Of a DNA stretch of 64,000 bases, positions 12,660 through 26,110 are shown piece after piece. The notes beneath the pieces are model-generated. The model ran no database searches. It saw only the letters and a list, made by a program, of their open reading frames with translations, and was not told the DNA's origin. How positions within the stretch are numbered: position 1 is the stretch's first letter; each line of letters starts with the position of its first letter. Location: assembly GCA_022749755.1 (NCBI GenBank), contig CM040452.1:18556350-18620349 (forward strand), read 5' to 3'. Source of the DNA: Azadirachta indica. Its lineage: Eukaryota > Streptophyta > Magnoliopsida > Sapindales > Meliaceae. The translations under genes and the position numbers were made by a program.

Positions 12660-14333
12660 TCTAGCTGGCTATTTATCTAGGAGTCGGCCCCCAAATGTAA
12701 CAAGTTACGAAACGGGCCAAAAGTAAAGGCTTGTTTGATGAAAACCACATATGTCGGATAATCCATATATGTAGGACATAACACTTAAATCTAAATTAGG
12801 AGACATACAAGGTACACTTAAAATTTCACTTCAAAATCTTTTCAAAATTCTAAGTGGTATATCTGATTGTCAAACCTTATCCACGTCATTTCATGTACGT
12901 AATTGTCCACAAGCTTGACACTGTCTTACCACCTAACTCCCTAACATTTCCACACTCTACTCACTGAATCCCACGAGAGATTGATGTGACGATCCCATCT
13001 TTTCAGTTTATATATGTCCCAGAATGCTTAGATGTTAGAACCTCATTTAACACTTAAAACAAATTTTGACAACTAACATTATTATAATTATTTTGTAGCA
13101 CATATAACAATATACATACATATATATTAATTTGTCTGAACATTCTTTTAATTAGTGTGTAATACACTACTTTTTATTAACTTTTTGTTATATCTACTTC
13201 TCAATCAGTTATAAATTGTGTAAGAATAATTTAATAGATAGTCGATGCGTGCATGAATGTCTCTCTTTGTTATTTTAGTTACATACAGTATTGTAACTTA
13301 CAAACTAATAATGTTAATTATATATCCTATAGAAAGAAGACACTACTCAAGAAAAAAGATGTTTATATAATAAAGTTTTAGGTGATTTTAGTGAACATTG
13401 TGATTTACAATAGGTTTATTTATTAATGTCATTTTCCATTAATTATCCTTTGTTATATATGCTTTTGCTTTCCTAAAATTTGTTTCTCTCTAATGCCTAG
13501 ATGGTCCTCGAATACAAAATTTAGATTATGTATCCAATCGTAACCCTAGCTAGCTATTATTGTGATTTATTTTTAAGTATGAGTAGCCATAGATAGCATT
13601 TAATTAACATATATATATATATATGTATATATAATGTTTCTTAATTACTTTGCCGTATGTTTACTTCAGATCAAGTATTGGATTATTTGCAACAAAAGCA
13701 GCCAGTCTGGCTCAAAGATTAGCTGAGTATTTAGCACAGAACTTGAGGATCAAATCATCTTACTTTCGAGATAATTGCCTGCCAAGCTCCAGTTATATTC
13801 GAATGAACAGATATCCTCCATGCCCTTCATCTCTCGAGATTTATGGCCTAATGCCTCACACTGACAGCGATTTTCTCACCATTTTATATCAAGATCAGGT
13901 GGGAGGGTTGCAACTGAGGAAAGATGGACGATGGCTTAGTGTTAAACCTAATTCTGAAGTTCTAATAGTCAACATTGGCGACCTATTTCAGGTAATGAGT
14001 TTATAAAACAATCTAAAAAAAAATTCTCTTGTTAAATTTTTAGCTGGGCACAGCATATAATTAATAGTTTAGTAACATATACATATATATGGGCTAGGAC
14101 AGGCATTGAGCAATGGAGTCTACAAGAGTATTGAACACAGAGTGGTTGCTCATCCAGAAGTTGAAAGGTTTTCTGCGGCATATTTTTATTGCCCCTCTTA
14201 TGAAGCTGTGATTGAGAGCTGCAGTGAGCCAGCAGTGTACAGAAAGTTTAGCTTCGGAGAGTATAGACAGCAAGTCCAAAAGGACGTTCGAGCTACGGGC
14301 GACAAGGTAGGGCTATCGAGGTTTCTCTTATAA
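11398..14333 (+). CDS. GA2OX8: Gibberellin 2-beta-dioxygenase 8-like (C20-GA2ox), three exons
   Basis: Exons 11398-11864, 13670-13991 and 14103-14333 join in frame to 339 residues. It is a 2-oxoglutarate/Fe(II) dioxygenase: an N-terminal DIOX_N region (ELPLIDLSRL, EWGFFQVVNHGIP, residues about 30-90) and a C-terminal 2OG-Fe(II) domain. Predicted iron ligands are His219 and Asp221 (PHTDSDF) and His275 (SIEHRV); the 2-oxoglutarate-binding Arg285-x-Ser287 is present (ERFSAAYFYCP). Length, exon number and the NRYPPCPS segment fit the GA2ox7/GA2ox8 class, whose members 2-beta-hydroxylate C20 gibberellin precursors and so lower active gibberellin; soluble cytosolic enzymes. Subclass assignment is by recollection of family features, so another DOX-C dioxygenase is possible. 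The start is the ATG at 11398; reading upstream would need GTG. Intron 1 (about 1.8 kb) is packed with TA and TG repeats. No lesion seen. Confidence 0.88.
12595..12652. repeat. (TG)n(TA)n compound microsatellite in GA2ox intron 1
   Basis: Alternating TG blocks followed by a long TA run; other TA runs occur at about 11882-11906 and 12357-12384 in the same intron. Such tracts are length-variable, so intron length may differ between alleles. Confidence 0.9.
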
Positions 14334-17300
14334 GAAAAGAAGAAGATATCACTCTTAAAATATGAACAATACTGATGCATATACATATATATATATATAT
14401 ATATATAGCGCTCCGCTCGCATGTGAGCAGTAGTTTTTATACATCAAAAATGGAGATACAAAGTGCCTATCCCAACTAATATATATTGTATACATAATAC
14501 AATTAATAAGGTTAATAAAATTGCACATTGATAATAAAATAAAAAAAGTATATAATATTGTCTCATATACAATAGTTATGTCACATGTTGAGATACAAAT
14601 TAACATATATAGAATCCTAATTTTATAGGTATAATATTTTATTTGATTATATAACTCATTCAATATAGTAGCTAGCTATAGATTGTTTTAACTGGGAATT
14701 CAATTATTGGGATCGACAGCACTGATAATATGAATAAAGAGAATGAATATTAGATGACTGAAATCGATGGATGGGTTTAAAAACCTTTAATTGAAGCAAA
14801 TAATTGGAATCCAGCGAATTAAAAGAAAAATTATTGTGATGTAATTGGCTAGCTGGGGTTTGGGCCAAGTGTGAAGGTGCCAAAACGAGAGTTGGCTTCA
14901 TTGCCCACAGCACAGCTGACTAATAATTTCTACTGATATATATTGTTATATAGAAAAGGACTGCAGGCACGTACTGAGAAGATATATAATGGTGGAGGAT
15001 GCATCATGCATGAGTAGTTATAAGGACATATATATGGATGTGGGAGCTAGCTAGCTAGCTAGGTTCAGGTTCAGGAAGAGTGGCTATTTGGGCCCCTCTT
15101 CTCTTCTCATCAACATTAGCTGTTACCAATGCAATTAATATAAGTGGGAGCATGGTAGCTTTCGTTCACATATTGAAATTAAGAAATTATATATGTGTAG
15201 GGGCAGGATATATATTTAATTTACATCATAAAATGTGTGCTATAAAAGTCAATGAAACTGGGGAATCATGTTAATAGCATGCAGGAAGATCATCTCTACT
15301 CCACTCCACAAATGCAGATATATACATATCAGTGATCACGACAAAGCTGCGGCCGGCCGGCAGTACAAATATTAATTGTGGGTACTGCAACTGCAATCAA
15401 TCAATGAAGTACTGGGGAGCATGTTGATTTTTCTTCACATGCATGTTCGTAAATTTGACCATTATATAATATAATTCGCCAAACTAATTAATCTGCTATA
15501 TAGTAGATAAGCTACGAACCCTTTTTTTTTTTTTTGGCTTCTTGTTGCCGACTACGGGGAAAGACAAGTCGATCAGTTGTCAAGTGGGCACAATTAAACA
15601 CACACATGCTTGCTTTGTATTATCAATAAAAATTTTAAAAAAAAATTGAAAGGAATAGAGCACCCAACCTTAGCACACACTATATATAAAAGCTATATAG
15701 CTAGATAGAAGTACTTCTGAAAAGCACTTTGTATCAATTTGTAGCCCCATATATATATATATACACGCTCGATGATCTACTCCACTGCGCCAGTTTTCCA
15801 AAAGTCCATGCATTTGAATTAATGTCTGTCTTCCAACATTTTTGGAGACATGAAATGACTCTAAGATAATTAAGCTCTTTAATTTCTTTTTCGCTATAGA
15901 CACATTAATCCTCTGGAAGAGTTACTTTAGTTTGAATCAATACGCATGCCGCAGAACGTAATTTAATAAGGTTCTTTAATTATTTCTCAATATAATTGAC
16001 TTGAAATATATATATATATATATATATGGAAATATACTCGTTGTTTTGGATCAAATAATAGTATCTAAACCCTTAAGAACAAGTTTGAAATACAGTAAAC
16101 AATATCCATATACATACGATATAATTATCATTGAAAAAAGAAATCTTTAATTAAGTACCCCACTATATATTTTATACACACACTCGTCTAATATTACTAC
16201 TATAGAAATGTTGGTGCTTAAATTTGCACTAAGTTCACTAATCAATAGGTTTAAGTTAGATTTTTTAGTAAATTTAAGGATGAGAATAAGAATAAAGAGA
16301 TACTCTAAAGCATCTTTGTTAAGAGAAGAAAAGATCATCAGCTGCTTAGCGTCGTTATGAGAGATCCACGCCAGAAGTGGTCAACTCGGTGTATCCATCT
16401 GTCCTGATGCAAGAACAAGGAAATTGTGTAGGAGCAACCCGATCCCAAAAGAAAGAATGACGTCTGCTTAATCATTTAACAGGGTGGGCTCTACGGGGAT
16501 TTGACCCTTCCTAAGAGGGCCAATAGCTCACGTAATGTCACCACCATTTAATTAGCTTAATCAAGTTGGAAAAGTGATATAGCCAATATGGAGGTAACAC
16601 GTGGAATGGTGGTGATAATGAATGGACACCTCATAAACATGGGTGGCGGAAGTTTCTTTCTTAGAAAAGCCACCAACGAACTCGTAGGAAACTAAGAGTA
16701 AGCGGGGACCTGCTATCCCTTCTGGCATTCCACACTGAGAGACGTGAGAGAGACGATGAAAGTCCCTATCCCTGGAACCCATATATGCTACAGTGTCTCC
16801 TAGGTGAAGGTAAGTGAAAATATTTCCTCCAAGAACTTGTCCTATATCTTTTATCTATAATATTTTGGCTTGACTTAAAACGTTGGAGCATATTCGCCAA
16901 TGACATCACCAGTGCCACTGACCAATTTTTGGTGACGCATGTATTGTTTTCTAGGTGAAGGAGGAGCCATCCTAGGAGTCTTGTTTGAGATCGATACTAA
17001 ACCTGACCACAAACTTTATTTTACAGTGGACGCGTTCTCCATTAAAGTTGACAAATAATATTTGTTGACTGAAACCTTGCTTATGTGGTGTTGCGTGACA
17101 ACAGGCAAAATTTTATTATCAATAATCTTAGAATTGGTCATACCTTTTTTCTTTGGGTTTTGATAAGAATGTGTAAGAAATTGTATCAACCAATTGTTAC
17201 TTGTTGTTGGTTGTTTTTTAAATTTATGGTGTAAAAAAAGTGATTATTTTTAATAATAGCTCATGATAATCTAATTATTCATTGAGTGTAGAATTAATAG

Positions 17301-18173
17301 ATATAGATGAGTTGACATCAATCTTGATTCTTGATTGAGGATGATTCAGTAAGAGTAACAATGTTGAATGTAAGATAAGTTATATGAACTCGAAACATTT
17401 TGAATTCAACCCGGTGTAAACTCCATCAATATGTATTTGTGACAACATTGAAAACTTATGGTTTTTATAGCAGCATATATTATATGTACATTCCTTCCCA
17501 TTACAGATTTTGGCAGTAATAATTAGTCGGCCCATATTGTAAAGCTTGGATTTGGGCTCCAATATCTTTGTATTATGGGATACATTCTGGCCCAGTATAT
17601 CCCTTTGTCTGCTGCAATCTATTATTGAAGCTTTTAGCCCATTATTTTTAGCCCATTGTAATTGTTAGGCCGAAATCGCGATTTACTTTGCTTATTATTT
17701 TAAAAATTTTCTTTTGTTTTACATTTGCTGGCGTGCCTCAACTGAACGTATGACGGACAGACAGACCGACCGACCTTTGATTGCTTATTTAATGTCTTGT
17801 ACAAAATAACTCAAAAATACAATTACAGTCGTACGTTATTATCTAATATCCATACACCTCTAAGAATACGTATATCATTACAGACAACTACAGACATTTT
17901 TTCTTTGAGAAAAAAAAAAGAAAGGAAAAGAATATTTTTGAAAGTATGCAACATCCGAGATTCTGACTGGGTTTGAAACTAACAGAACATAACGGGGCTG
18001 CCTCATCTTTAATGTTCCTGACTGTGATCTCTCAACATCTTTGATATTTAAATTAAATATGACCAAAAGTTAAATCACAAAAGCCAATTAATAATTATTG
18101 AGTCACCCCAACAACATCCAACTCTGTCACCCCACCAATAACATTCCTCCACCATGTAGTTTATTAAAAAGGT
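14334..18173. other. Intergenic between GA2ox and the Tat retroelement
   Basis: The first few hundred bases should hold the GA2ox 3' UTR. TA runs occur at 14383-14407, 15750-15762 and 16006-16027, a poly-T at about 15522-15534 and a GACAGACCGACC-like tract at about 17752-17775. The segment 16345-17080 has higher G+C and looks like decayed transposon or processed sequence, but I could not match it to a family. No supportable gene. Confidence 0.5.
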
Positions 18174-18599
18174 TGTTGATATTGAAAATTGCGATTTTAT
18201 ATATCACACAGACAAAACTGTGTTTATTAGTGAATTGGTGAAAGTAACATATTCTCCTCTTTTTTATACAAACCCTATTATATATATATATCTTTTCTTT
18301 TTCTAATAGTATTAGGAGTTTTAACAAAACTTATAATGTATCTTATGGTATTCTAATTTATTTTAAACTAAAATTTTAAAAATTAATTTTCCTTAATCCG
18401 TAAGGATTTTCTCTGGTCGGGTTTCTTTCATAAGGTGTTCGAGCAGAATTTCTTTCAATCCGACCTGATCACAATCGGTTCAGCATCGGGAATAGTTGAT
18501 TAAGCATTATTATTCCGTATCATGAAGCCTACCGACCCCATGGGTTGAGCTCATCTTCCCAAATATCGAACTATGGGCCTAAGCCTATCTTTCCAAACA
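18174..18599 (-). repeat. 3' LTR of the Tat-like element
   Basis: It begins TGTTGAT and ends CAAACA on the plus strand, so it has TG...CA ends. It matches 27982-28408 along its whole length with many substitutions. Confidence 0.85.
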
Positions 18600-19029
18600 T
18601 CAAGTCCCCCAATTTTCAGTGAAAAAGATTTTCATTGAAAACTTCATTTCTCGAGCACTCCAATTCCACTTAGATAGCACCCACCCAACGGGGATATCAA
18701 AACACGATCTGCAATTTATTCGACCAAATGCTTCTTCCAAAACAACTGACCACATAGCGAGTGAGAATCAAGGCTTGCTCGATGACTGAACATAAGGCAA
18801 CGTTACGACTTTTGAAATTCAAAAGAAGCGCCAACAATGCAAAAACATGTCCATGTTTTACGTTAATTCTCCCGTTGACAATTAACGTGCATAAATGCTT
18901 ATAATCATTACTGTCCTCAAACCCTTTATTTGACTATCATATGTTTCGGCGTAATTATTTTATCCTGCCTGCAAAGAGGCCACGTCAACAGATGGCCTCG
19001 TGGCAACATTTGAACTGTTGATTCTAATT

Positions 19030-21740
19030 ATGAACAGAGTATAAATTCTACCCTCCTCTCTTATTTACCACTTTACTTATCACATCTTTTATAAAGTTCA
19101 GAAGACCTCTGCTACTTTCGGCGAGCTTTTCCGGCAAATCCCCTTACCAGTTCGTGAGTGAAGCTTCGCTCTATCGCTTCTTGTCTCCGGCTGACTTCTT
19201 CATTCCAGTAAGTTTTCCTTTCTGACGAACTCATTTATTGTGTTTCATTTTCCAGTACGAATTTGCAATTTTTGCCTTACAGTTTCATGCTCTTTTTCTT
19301 AACTTTACGACTAGGCATAAGTATAGACTTATTTTTTACACCTTAGGACGCTATAATCGACTTGAAAATCAGGGCGACTCATAGGAACCATTTTAGAATC
19401 TAACTAGATGTTTTGAGCTTTCTTTATCTGAGCAGAGATTTGGCCAGGTCCAACTCACAACTTAAGAACTTCGCAGTAATCTTAAAATCGAGCAGGACTA
19501 ATTCCCCTTAATAAAACTAGTACTTAAACATGGTTTTTGTTCAGCGGTGGACTCCAAACTGATCAGACCACGTTGTTGTTTGCTTAGGTTAATTATGATA
19601 AGACGTGAGAAACTTGACATAAAGGACATCCCTAATAGCCCAGAAAGTGAATTTGACACTTCTTTAGTAAGCTCGTCTGAGACAAATTATGAAGTCTAGA
19701 GCTGGCTTCCTCGTAGGGTTAAAGCTGCACTCGTTAGGGACTATGGGTGCAACCCCTTGAAGAAGGCCCAACCTTTAGCCATTTTTGATCCCAATACCGA
19801 AATCTCTTTAACTATGTTAGACCCTATATTAGATGCCTTTGAGTTCCTTTACTGTAGACCTGAGGTGGTGATTTTATCTAACAGCTCTCTTAACCAGATA
19901 CAGAGAGAAATGAACCCTGAACAGACTAAAACCTCGTAGATAGGATTACTCATCAATCAGGTCAACTTGTGCCCTCTCTCTCAGCCTCTGAGCGTACATC
20001 TAAAGCACTCCCAATTCTGAGTGGACAAAAAGATGGGAATTCGAGTGAGAAAAGTGACAAGTCTAGGGATAACCAAGCTGAATTAGACTCCAAAGAAGAC
20101 CATCATAACAGTTAGCATCCTTTGACTCAGTACCCTCATAGCAGTTAGCAATTAGACTCTATTCAGACCAGTTCTTTGTAAGTATATTCCATAGTGTTGG
20201 ATTGATACACTAAGTTCCACAAGTTAAATGTTATTGTTAAGGTTTACTAATGCTCTTCTTTGTTTTTGCAAGTGCATCAGGCTCACAGCTAGACCTAGCC
20301 GGCCCCCTCTTATCAAAGATTAACGCGGGGCATGCCAAGTAAGTTAATCAGAAGACTCTACTTTTTCCTGATCAGCTCATTACTTTTGGCCTGGTCGAGA
20401 TTGCCCCTATTCGCGAAGAGTTTGAGATTGCTCTTCAAACAGAAAAAAGACTCATCTTGAAAACTGATCAAGATGTGTTTGTCACTGGTAAGGCTGAATA
20501 ATTTGTTCATCTTTCTTTTTCAAAACATCTTTCGCTTTTATTCGTTATAAATATTTTGTGCTTATTACGTTTTACAGGGAAGATGGCTTCGCTAAGAGGA
20601 AAACGAAAACTTCTAATCTCTCTAAAGTCTGTTCTCTCCTCTTTGAGGACTTTAATTAAGACTTCAGCACAGAAGCCATAGGAGCCTCAGAAAAAGTTCG
20701 GCAGGCAGGCCAGGGGGGACCAGAAGAAGGGAGCTGAATAGAAGGCGAAAGCGAAAAAAGCTGAGCAAGGCTCCAAGAAATACAAAAAGGAGCTTTTGAA
20801 AGACAAAGAAAAAAGCCCAAAAAATGCCAAAGAGAAACCATTCAAAAAACAACATATTAAGCAAGGCGCAAAAGTTGTCAAGATGGACAGTCTCTCCTGG
20901 TCAGATATCTCGAAAGGGAAAAGAAAGCTGTTAGAGCACTTACTTCCTTTCGTCAACCACTTAGCTTGCTTAGTCAACTCTTCCATGTCCTCCCAAGCAG
21001 AGGCTGGCAGCACAGACATCATCTTGGCGATTATTCATTGACAGATCGGTAAGGTAATCATTTTTTACAGTTACCTCTTGTTTTATTGAGATAACCTTAT
21101 CTAACGCGTTAGTCGATTAGTGCAAGCTAAGTAAGCGTTCCATTATCTTAGCTTGCACATTGAAAGTACAAAGGAACACTCAATTGCAATGTTAACTTAT
21201 ACAAATCAATTGACCAGTTGACTTTGGACAAGAATTCATTGAAAAAAAACTGAAGGAATCAGAAAAGTAAGAGGAAAAGTTGAAAGCTATGTTGAACCGG
21301 GAGAGGAAGAAATGAGCAAGGGAACGCAGTGCACTTGAAGATAAAGTCATCAATCTTGAGGCTCAAGTGTCTACACTTGGGTCTCACATTGCTAATCTTG
21401 TCCATACACAGGTGTCTACACCTCTGCCGAAAAAGCTTTGAAATTAGCCTGCAAGATCTTCTAAAAGAAAACATGAAGATCTTGAACTATGTTGGCTGTT
21501 TGATGATCTCAACATTCCCCGACCGGTTCCATCAGAAGTTGAAGGTCTCGTGGAGACATCTATTGAAGAGATAGGGCAGAATCCTGTTCAACCGATCGTG
21601 CCTTATTCCGTGACTCCGACCTTTGGCACCATATCTTCTTTAAAGGACACTTAATAATTTTGTAATAATTTTTTTTTGTACTTAAAAATTTATGTAAGAT
21701 GTAGACGATTATTTTATCAATAGAGATGTTTTTCATCTTT
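19030..21740 (+). pseudogene. Antisense gene-like region (aORF) of the Tat-like element
   Basis: On the strand opposite to gag-pol there is a TATAAAT at 19040-19046, a pyrimidine-rich leader, then broken coding blocks: one from an ATG at about 19597 (MIRREKLDIKDIPNSPESEF, an in-frame TAG at about 19697, then onward to 19939), a Lys/Glu-rich block (about 20580-21040, including KYKKELLKDKEKSPKNAKE) and a coiled-coil-like block (about 21290-21470, including LEDKVINLEAQVSTLG). A T-rich, A-rich tail near 21650-21740 resembles a 3' end. Apparent introns separate the blocks. Several Tat-clade elements carry an extra antisense ORF at this site; I infer this is such a gene, of unknown function, now inactivated by stops. 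Confidence 0.55.
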
Positions 21741-22174
21741 ATTTTTCTTCTTCTCTGCTATTTTCTACTGTATGATTGACTCACTAAGATAGTCTGGAAA
21801 TAACAGTGGTAATCGATTCATTTAACTTATTCATTTCATGTCCTGGTTAGGTTAATGATAAAGAAAACTAATATGAAGTATGAAATTAATGTGATATTTT
21901 TGCTATTCGATCTGAACCGAGGTCAAATCTTTTTGTGACAATCTTATTCTAAAATAAAGAATTTATTTTTTTCATCGTTGTTGTCTGGCCTGAACTGGGG
22001 TCAGACTTTGTTACAATAATTTTTGGATAAAATCACATTTAAACAACTTCTTATCATTGTATCCGATCTAAACTGAGGTTAGATCTTTTTGCGACATTTT
22101 GAAATTATATGGCTAAATGATCACTATATGATATGAACTGAAGTCAGATCTTTTTAAGTTATAATCGCTGCAAA

Positions 22175-25100
22175 GAAAGTACTTCTTTAATATCTTTGCG
22201 TTCCATAGTTTCTTGACTTCTTTTCCATCTAGGTGTTGCAACTTATACACTTCTGCTTTAACGATCCTGATTATTTTATATGGACCCCTAAGGCCTCTTT
22301 TCCGACCACTTTAGTGCTTTGGGTAACGTATCGTAACACTAAATCCTCTCTTGGAAAGCCATTGAACGTACCCTCTTATTGTAGTATTTTGCCACCTCTT
22401 ATTAATAGGTAGCTATCTTGACAAGTGCGTGATCATGTTTTTCTTCCAACAAATTCAAACTTAGTTCGTTGAAATACGTTACTCTAAACAAGGGCATCTT
22501 TATCTCTACTGATATCATTGCTTCAAAACTGAATGTTAGTGAGTAGAACATCTTGCTAGTCCCTGTTTTCGCTGTCGCTCGATAGGCCCAAAGAACCTGA
22601 GGTAACTTATCTACCTATCTCCCTTTCTTGTTGTCAAGCCGTGTCTTTAGTGCCTTTTTGACAATCTTTTCATCGCCTTCACTTACCTATTTACTTTAGA
22701 ATAAGAGGGGACACAAATCTGAGATCGATGCTCAGGTTAACACAAAATTCTTTAAATCTCGCATTGTTAAACTGCTTTTCGTTGTCAACTATTAGTATAT
22801 GTGAAATCGCAAACCGATAAATTATGCTTCCTTCCAGGAAAGTAGTGGTCCTCTTCTCCATTATGGTGACTAGTGACTTTGCTTCCACTTATTTTGTAAA
22901 GTAATTAATTGCAACAATTGCGTACTTCATCTGAACACGTCCTGTCGGTAGCTGGTCGATCAAATTGAGTCCCTATTGAGCGAAAGGTTATAGGCTGAAT
23001 AAAGGGGTGAGCTGTTCAAGGGGTTGCCTTAGAATGTTCGGATACAATTGACAACTTGGGCAGGACTGTGTCGTCCTCATCATGTCGTGGTGCAGCGTGG
23101 GCTCATAATATCCTTGACGTAAAATGTGGTATGCCAAAGATCTGCCTCCCCCATAATCATCGCAGTTGCCCATATAAACTTCTTTGAGCATGTAATCCGT
23201 TTCCTTTTTATTGACATATCGCAAGTAGGGTAGCCCAAATCTCCGCTTATATAATATTCCATCAATCAGTGAGTAACATGAGGATTTGCTCTTAATTTCC
23301 TGACCTCTTCCTTATCTTCAAGCAGCTTTCCCTCGGTAATGCAGTCTCGAATCGGATCCATCCAAGTCCAAACCTGGCATATTGTGCTAATCTGATTCAC
23401 TTCCATTGTCAATTTTTTTACGCTTTTTTGGTGCAACACTTTTATAAGAACTATCACAGGAAACCGTCATTGTAGTGTTGAGGCTAATTTGGCTAAAGCA
23501 TCGGCTTTGGCATTCTCTATTTGAGGGATTTAAGCCACTACCACCCTTTTGAAGCACTTTACTAATTTCGTTATCCTGCTCAGATAAGTGTTTATAGTCC
23601 CGCCCTTTACCTGAACCTTGCTAGAGACTTGATTCATCACCAGGTGTGAATCTCCCTTGACTTCAAGGTACTCTTTCCCAATTGACAAAGTCAGGCCAAG
23701 TCCCACCAACAGAGCTTCATATTCTGCTTCATTGTTGGTTACTTTGAAATCAAAGTGTAGGGCATAAGCTAATTCCTTATTCGTTAGTCCAGCCAGGATT
23801 ATGCCAACTCCTCCACCTTGAACATTTGATGCCCCGTCTACGTACAGGCACCATAATTCTATGCCCCCGGTTTTCTCTTCGTTGCATGTTCAAAATGCCA
23901 TCAACTTCTGTTTGTGCAGAGCAGTTCTGAGCAAACCGTTCGTCCAATGCTTGGGCTTTGATAGTTTTGCGTGATTGGTAGTTAATGTCGAATTTAGTAA
24001 GTTCTACTGACCACTTAATCAATCTTTCTAAGAGGTCTGGCTTATGTAATATTTGCCCCAGTGGTTAATCAGTTAGGACCACTATAGTGTGTGCTTGGAA
24101 GTACGGTCGAAGTTTTCGTGCTGCCATTACTAGTGCTAAGGCCAGTTTCTCTTTAGGGGAGTATCTCTTTTGCTGTGTCTAACAATGACTTACTCGTGTA
24201 GTAGATCAGTCAGTGTGTTCCTACGTCTTCCTTAACCAGCACTGAACTTACTACGTGGTTGGTTACCGCTAAGTACAAATACAATGTGTCTTCGATCAGC
24301 GGGCTAGCCAAACAAGGCAGGTTCGCCAAATACTCTTTCAACTCCTAAAAATTATCTTTATACTTCTTCGTCGACCCCGCATACTTTTCCTTCTTTATAA
24401 CCTGAAAGAATTAGAAAGATCTGTTAGTAATTTTGAAAATAAATCTGTTCAGCGCCACTAATCTCTCCGTTAAGGCTTACACCTCCTTCAACATGGTCGA
24501 AGATTTCATATTTAGTATGACCTGAATCTTGTGGGCATTTGCCTATATCCCTCACTCATTGACCATGAATCCTAGAAATGTTTCAGAACTAACTCCAAAC
24601 GTACATTTCTTGGGATTTATCTTCATATTATACCTCCTGAATTAAGAGAATGTCTTCTTTGAATGTTGAACGTAATCCTCGGCTCTATGTGACTTGATAA
24701 TTATATCGTCGACATATGCTTTCATTGTTTTTTGGATCAAGAGCTTAAAAACCATATTTACTAGCCTCTAAAAGGTCACCTCCGCGTTCTTCAAATCGAA
24801 GGGCATTACCTTGTAGCAATACATTCCTTGATTAGTAAGAAATGCCACTTTTTCTAGATTAGCCTTGTACATCCGCATTTGATTATACCCAAAAAATGCA
24901 TCCATAAAACTAACAATTTATGTCCGACTGTCGAATCTACTAGCTGATTTATCCGCGAGAGTGGAAAACTGTCTTTCGAACATGCTTTGTTTAGATCAGT
25001 AAAATCGACACATATCCTTCACTTTCCATTTCCCTTTTTGACCATCACGACGTTGGCCACCCAATTCGGGTAGTACACCTCCTCGACGGACCCCGCTATG

Positions 25101-25850
25101 ATTAGCTTATTTACCACTGCTTTGATCGCTTCTCTTCTTTCCTGGTTGAAAACTTTTTGTTTTTACTTCACAAGTTTGAACGTTGGGTTTACCGATAGAC
25201 GATGGGAAATGACCCTAGGATCTATTCTTGGTATGTCTTTATAGTTCCACGCGAACACATCCGTATGCATTTTGCCAGGTCTCGAAAGATTGACGGATAC
25301 CAATTCTATTTTTTTCGCTTGTTCAGGCATTGGTCGCGTCTTTCCTTACCTTATACTTCTTTCAAGCCTATCTATTTCTTTCCATCACTCGGCATCCTCT
25401 TTACTCAAGTTGCCAATGCATTTCGCCGTTATACAATAGAATGGCCTTGATGAAGCCGCAAAACATATCCAGACGACTTTTTGGTTTACACGTATCACGT
25501 CAATTCCCTCTTCTGCTCAGAATTTGATTTTCAAGTAGTGTATACTGTCCACCACCCTTATCTTTCTTAGAAAGAACCTTCCCAAAATCATGGTGTATGG
25601 CATTTTTAAGTTCACAACTTGAAATTCAATCACTTTGGTCTTCCGGTACTGTCTATCCCCTACAATCAATGGTAGCTGAACTTAATCTAACGGGAGGATG
25701 TATGAATCTGCAAACTCGTATAAAGCGGTATTTGTCAGTCCCATCTTCGCATTGTCAATTTCAAAGAGTCCAAGATCTCTTTAAATGTAATATCTGCTAA
25801 ACTCTCTATATCCACCAAGACTCTGTTAATTGGAGCTAAACCGATTTCCG
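22175..25850 (-). pseudogene. Gypsy pol remnant: protease, RT, RNase H, integrase
   Basis: Read on the minus strand. A protease-like site occurs at about 25800-25830 (RVLVDIESLADI), where the usual D-G/S-G/S triad is altered. Reverse transcriptase keeps the YVDD box (24705-24716). RNase H-like text is at 23777-24022 (KWSVELTKFDINYQSRKTI). The integrase zinc-binding region is at 22988-23224 (YHILRQGYYEPTLHHD, CPSCQ) and part of its core at 22691-22888 (DNEKQFNNARFKEFC). A GPY/F-like tail, with YKLQHLDGKEVKKLWN, reaches about 22180. Frames change and stops interrupt throughout, so no functional polyprotein is possible. Confidence 0.85.
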
Positions 25851-26110
25851 AAGTTATAACTAAGGCGTCATCGTGAGGTAGCTAACCCCAGTTTCATCTT
25901 CATCGATGAACATGATCAGAATCAACACTAACTGGAGTTTTTTCTCGACTCGAACATCCATCATGTAGTGCTCTATAGCAAATATCTTAAATAATTTTTC
26001 CTTGCATTGTTGGAGCTACCTGCTAACATTGGTTCTCTTATCATGCTTCTATGAACTAGATCCTCTGATCCCATTTTCTTGTGTCTTGAATCCTATTCCG
26101 TTTCACACAT

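Noticed and set aside
16345..17080. GC-richer segment that could be a gene or retroelement fragment
   Set aside because: No frame longer than about 70 codons with recognisable content, and no terminal repeats found.
20656..21022. Three overlapping minus-strand frames rich in Phe and Leu
   Set aside because: They are the reverse reading of the Lys/Glu-rich antisense block of the retroelement, not independent genes.
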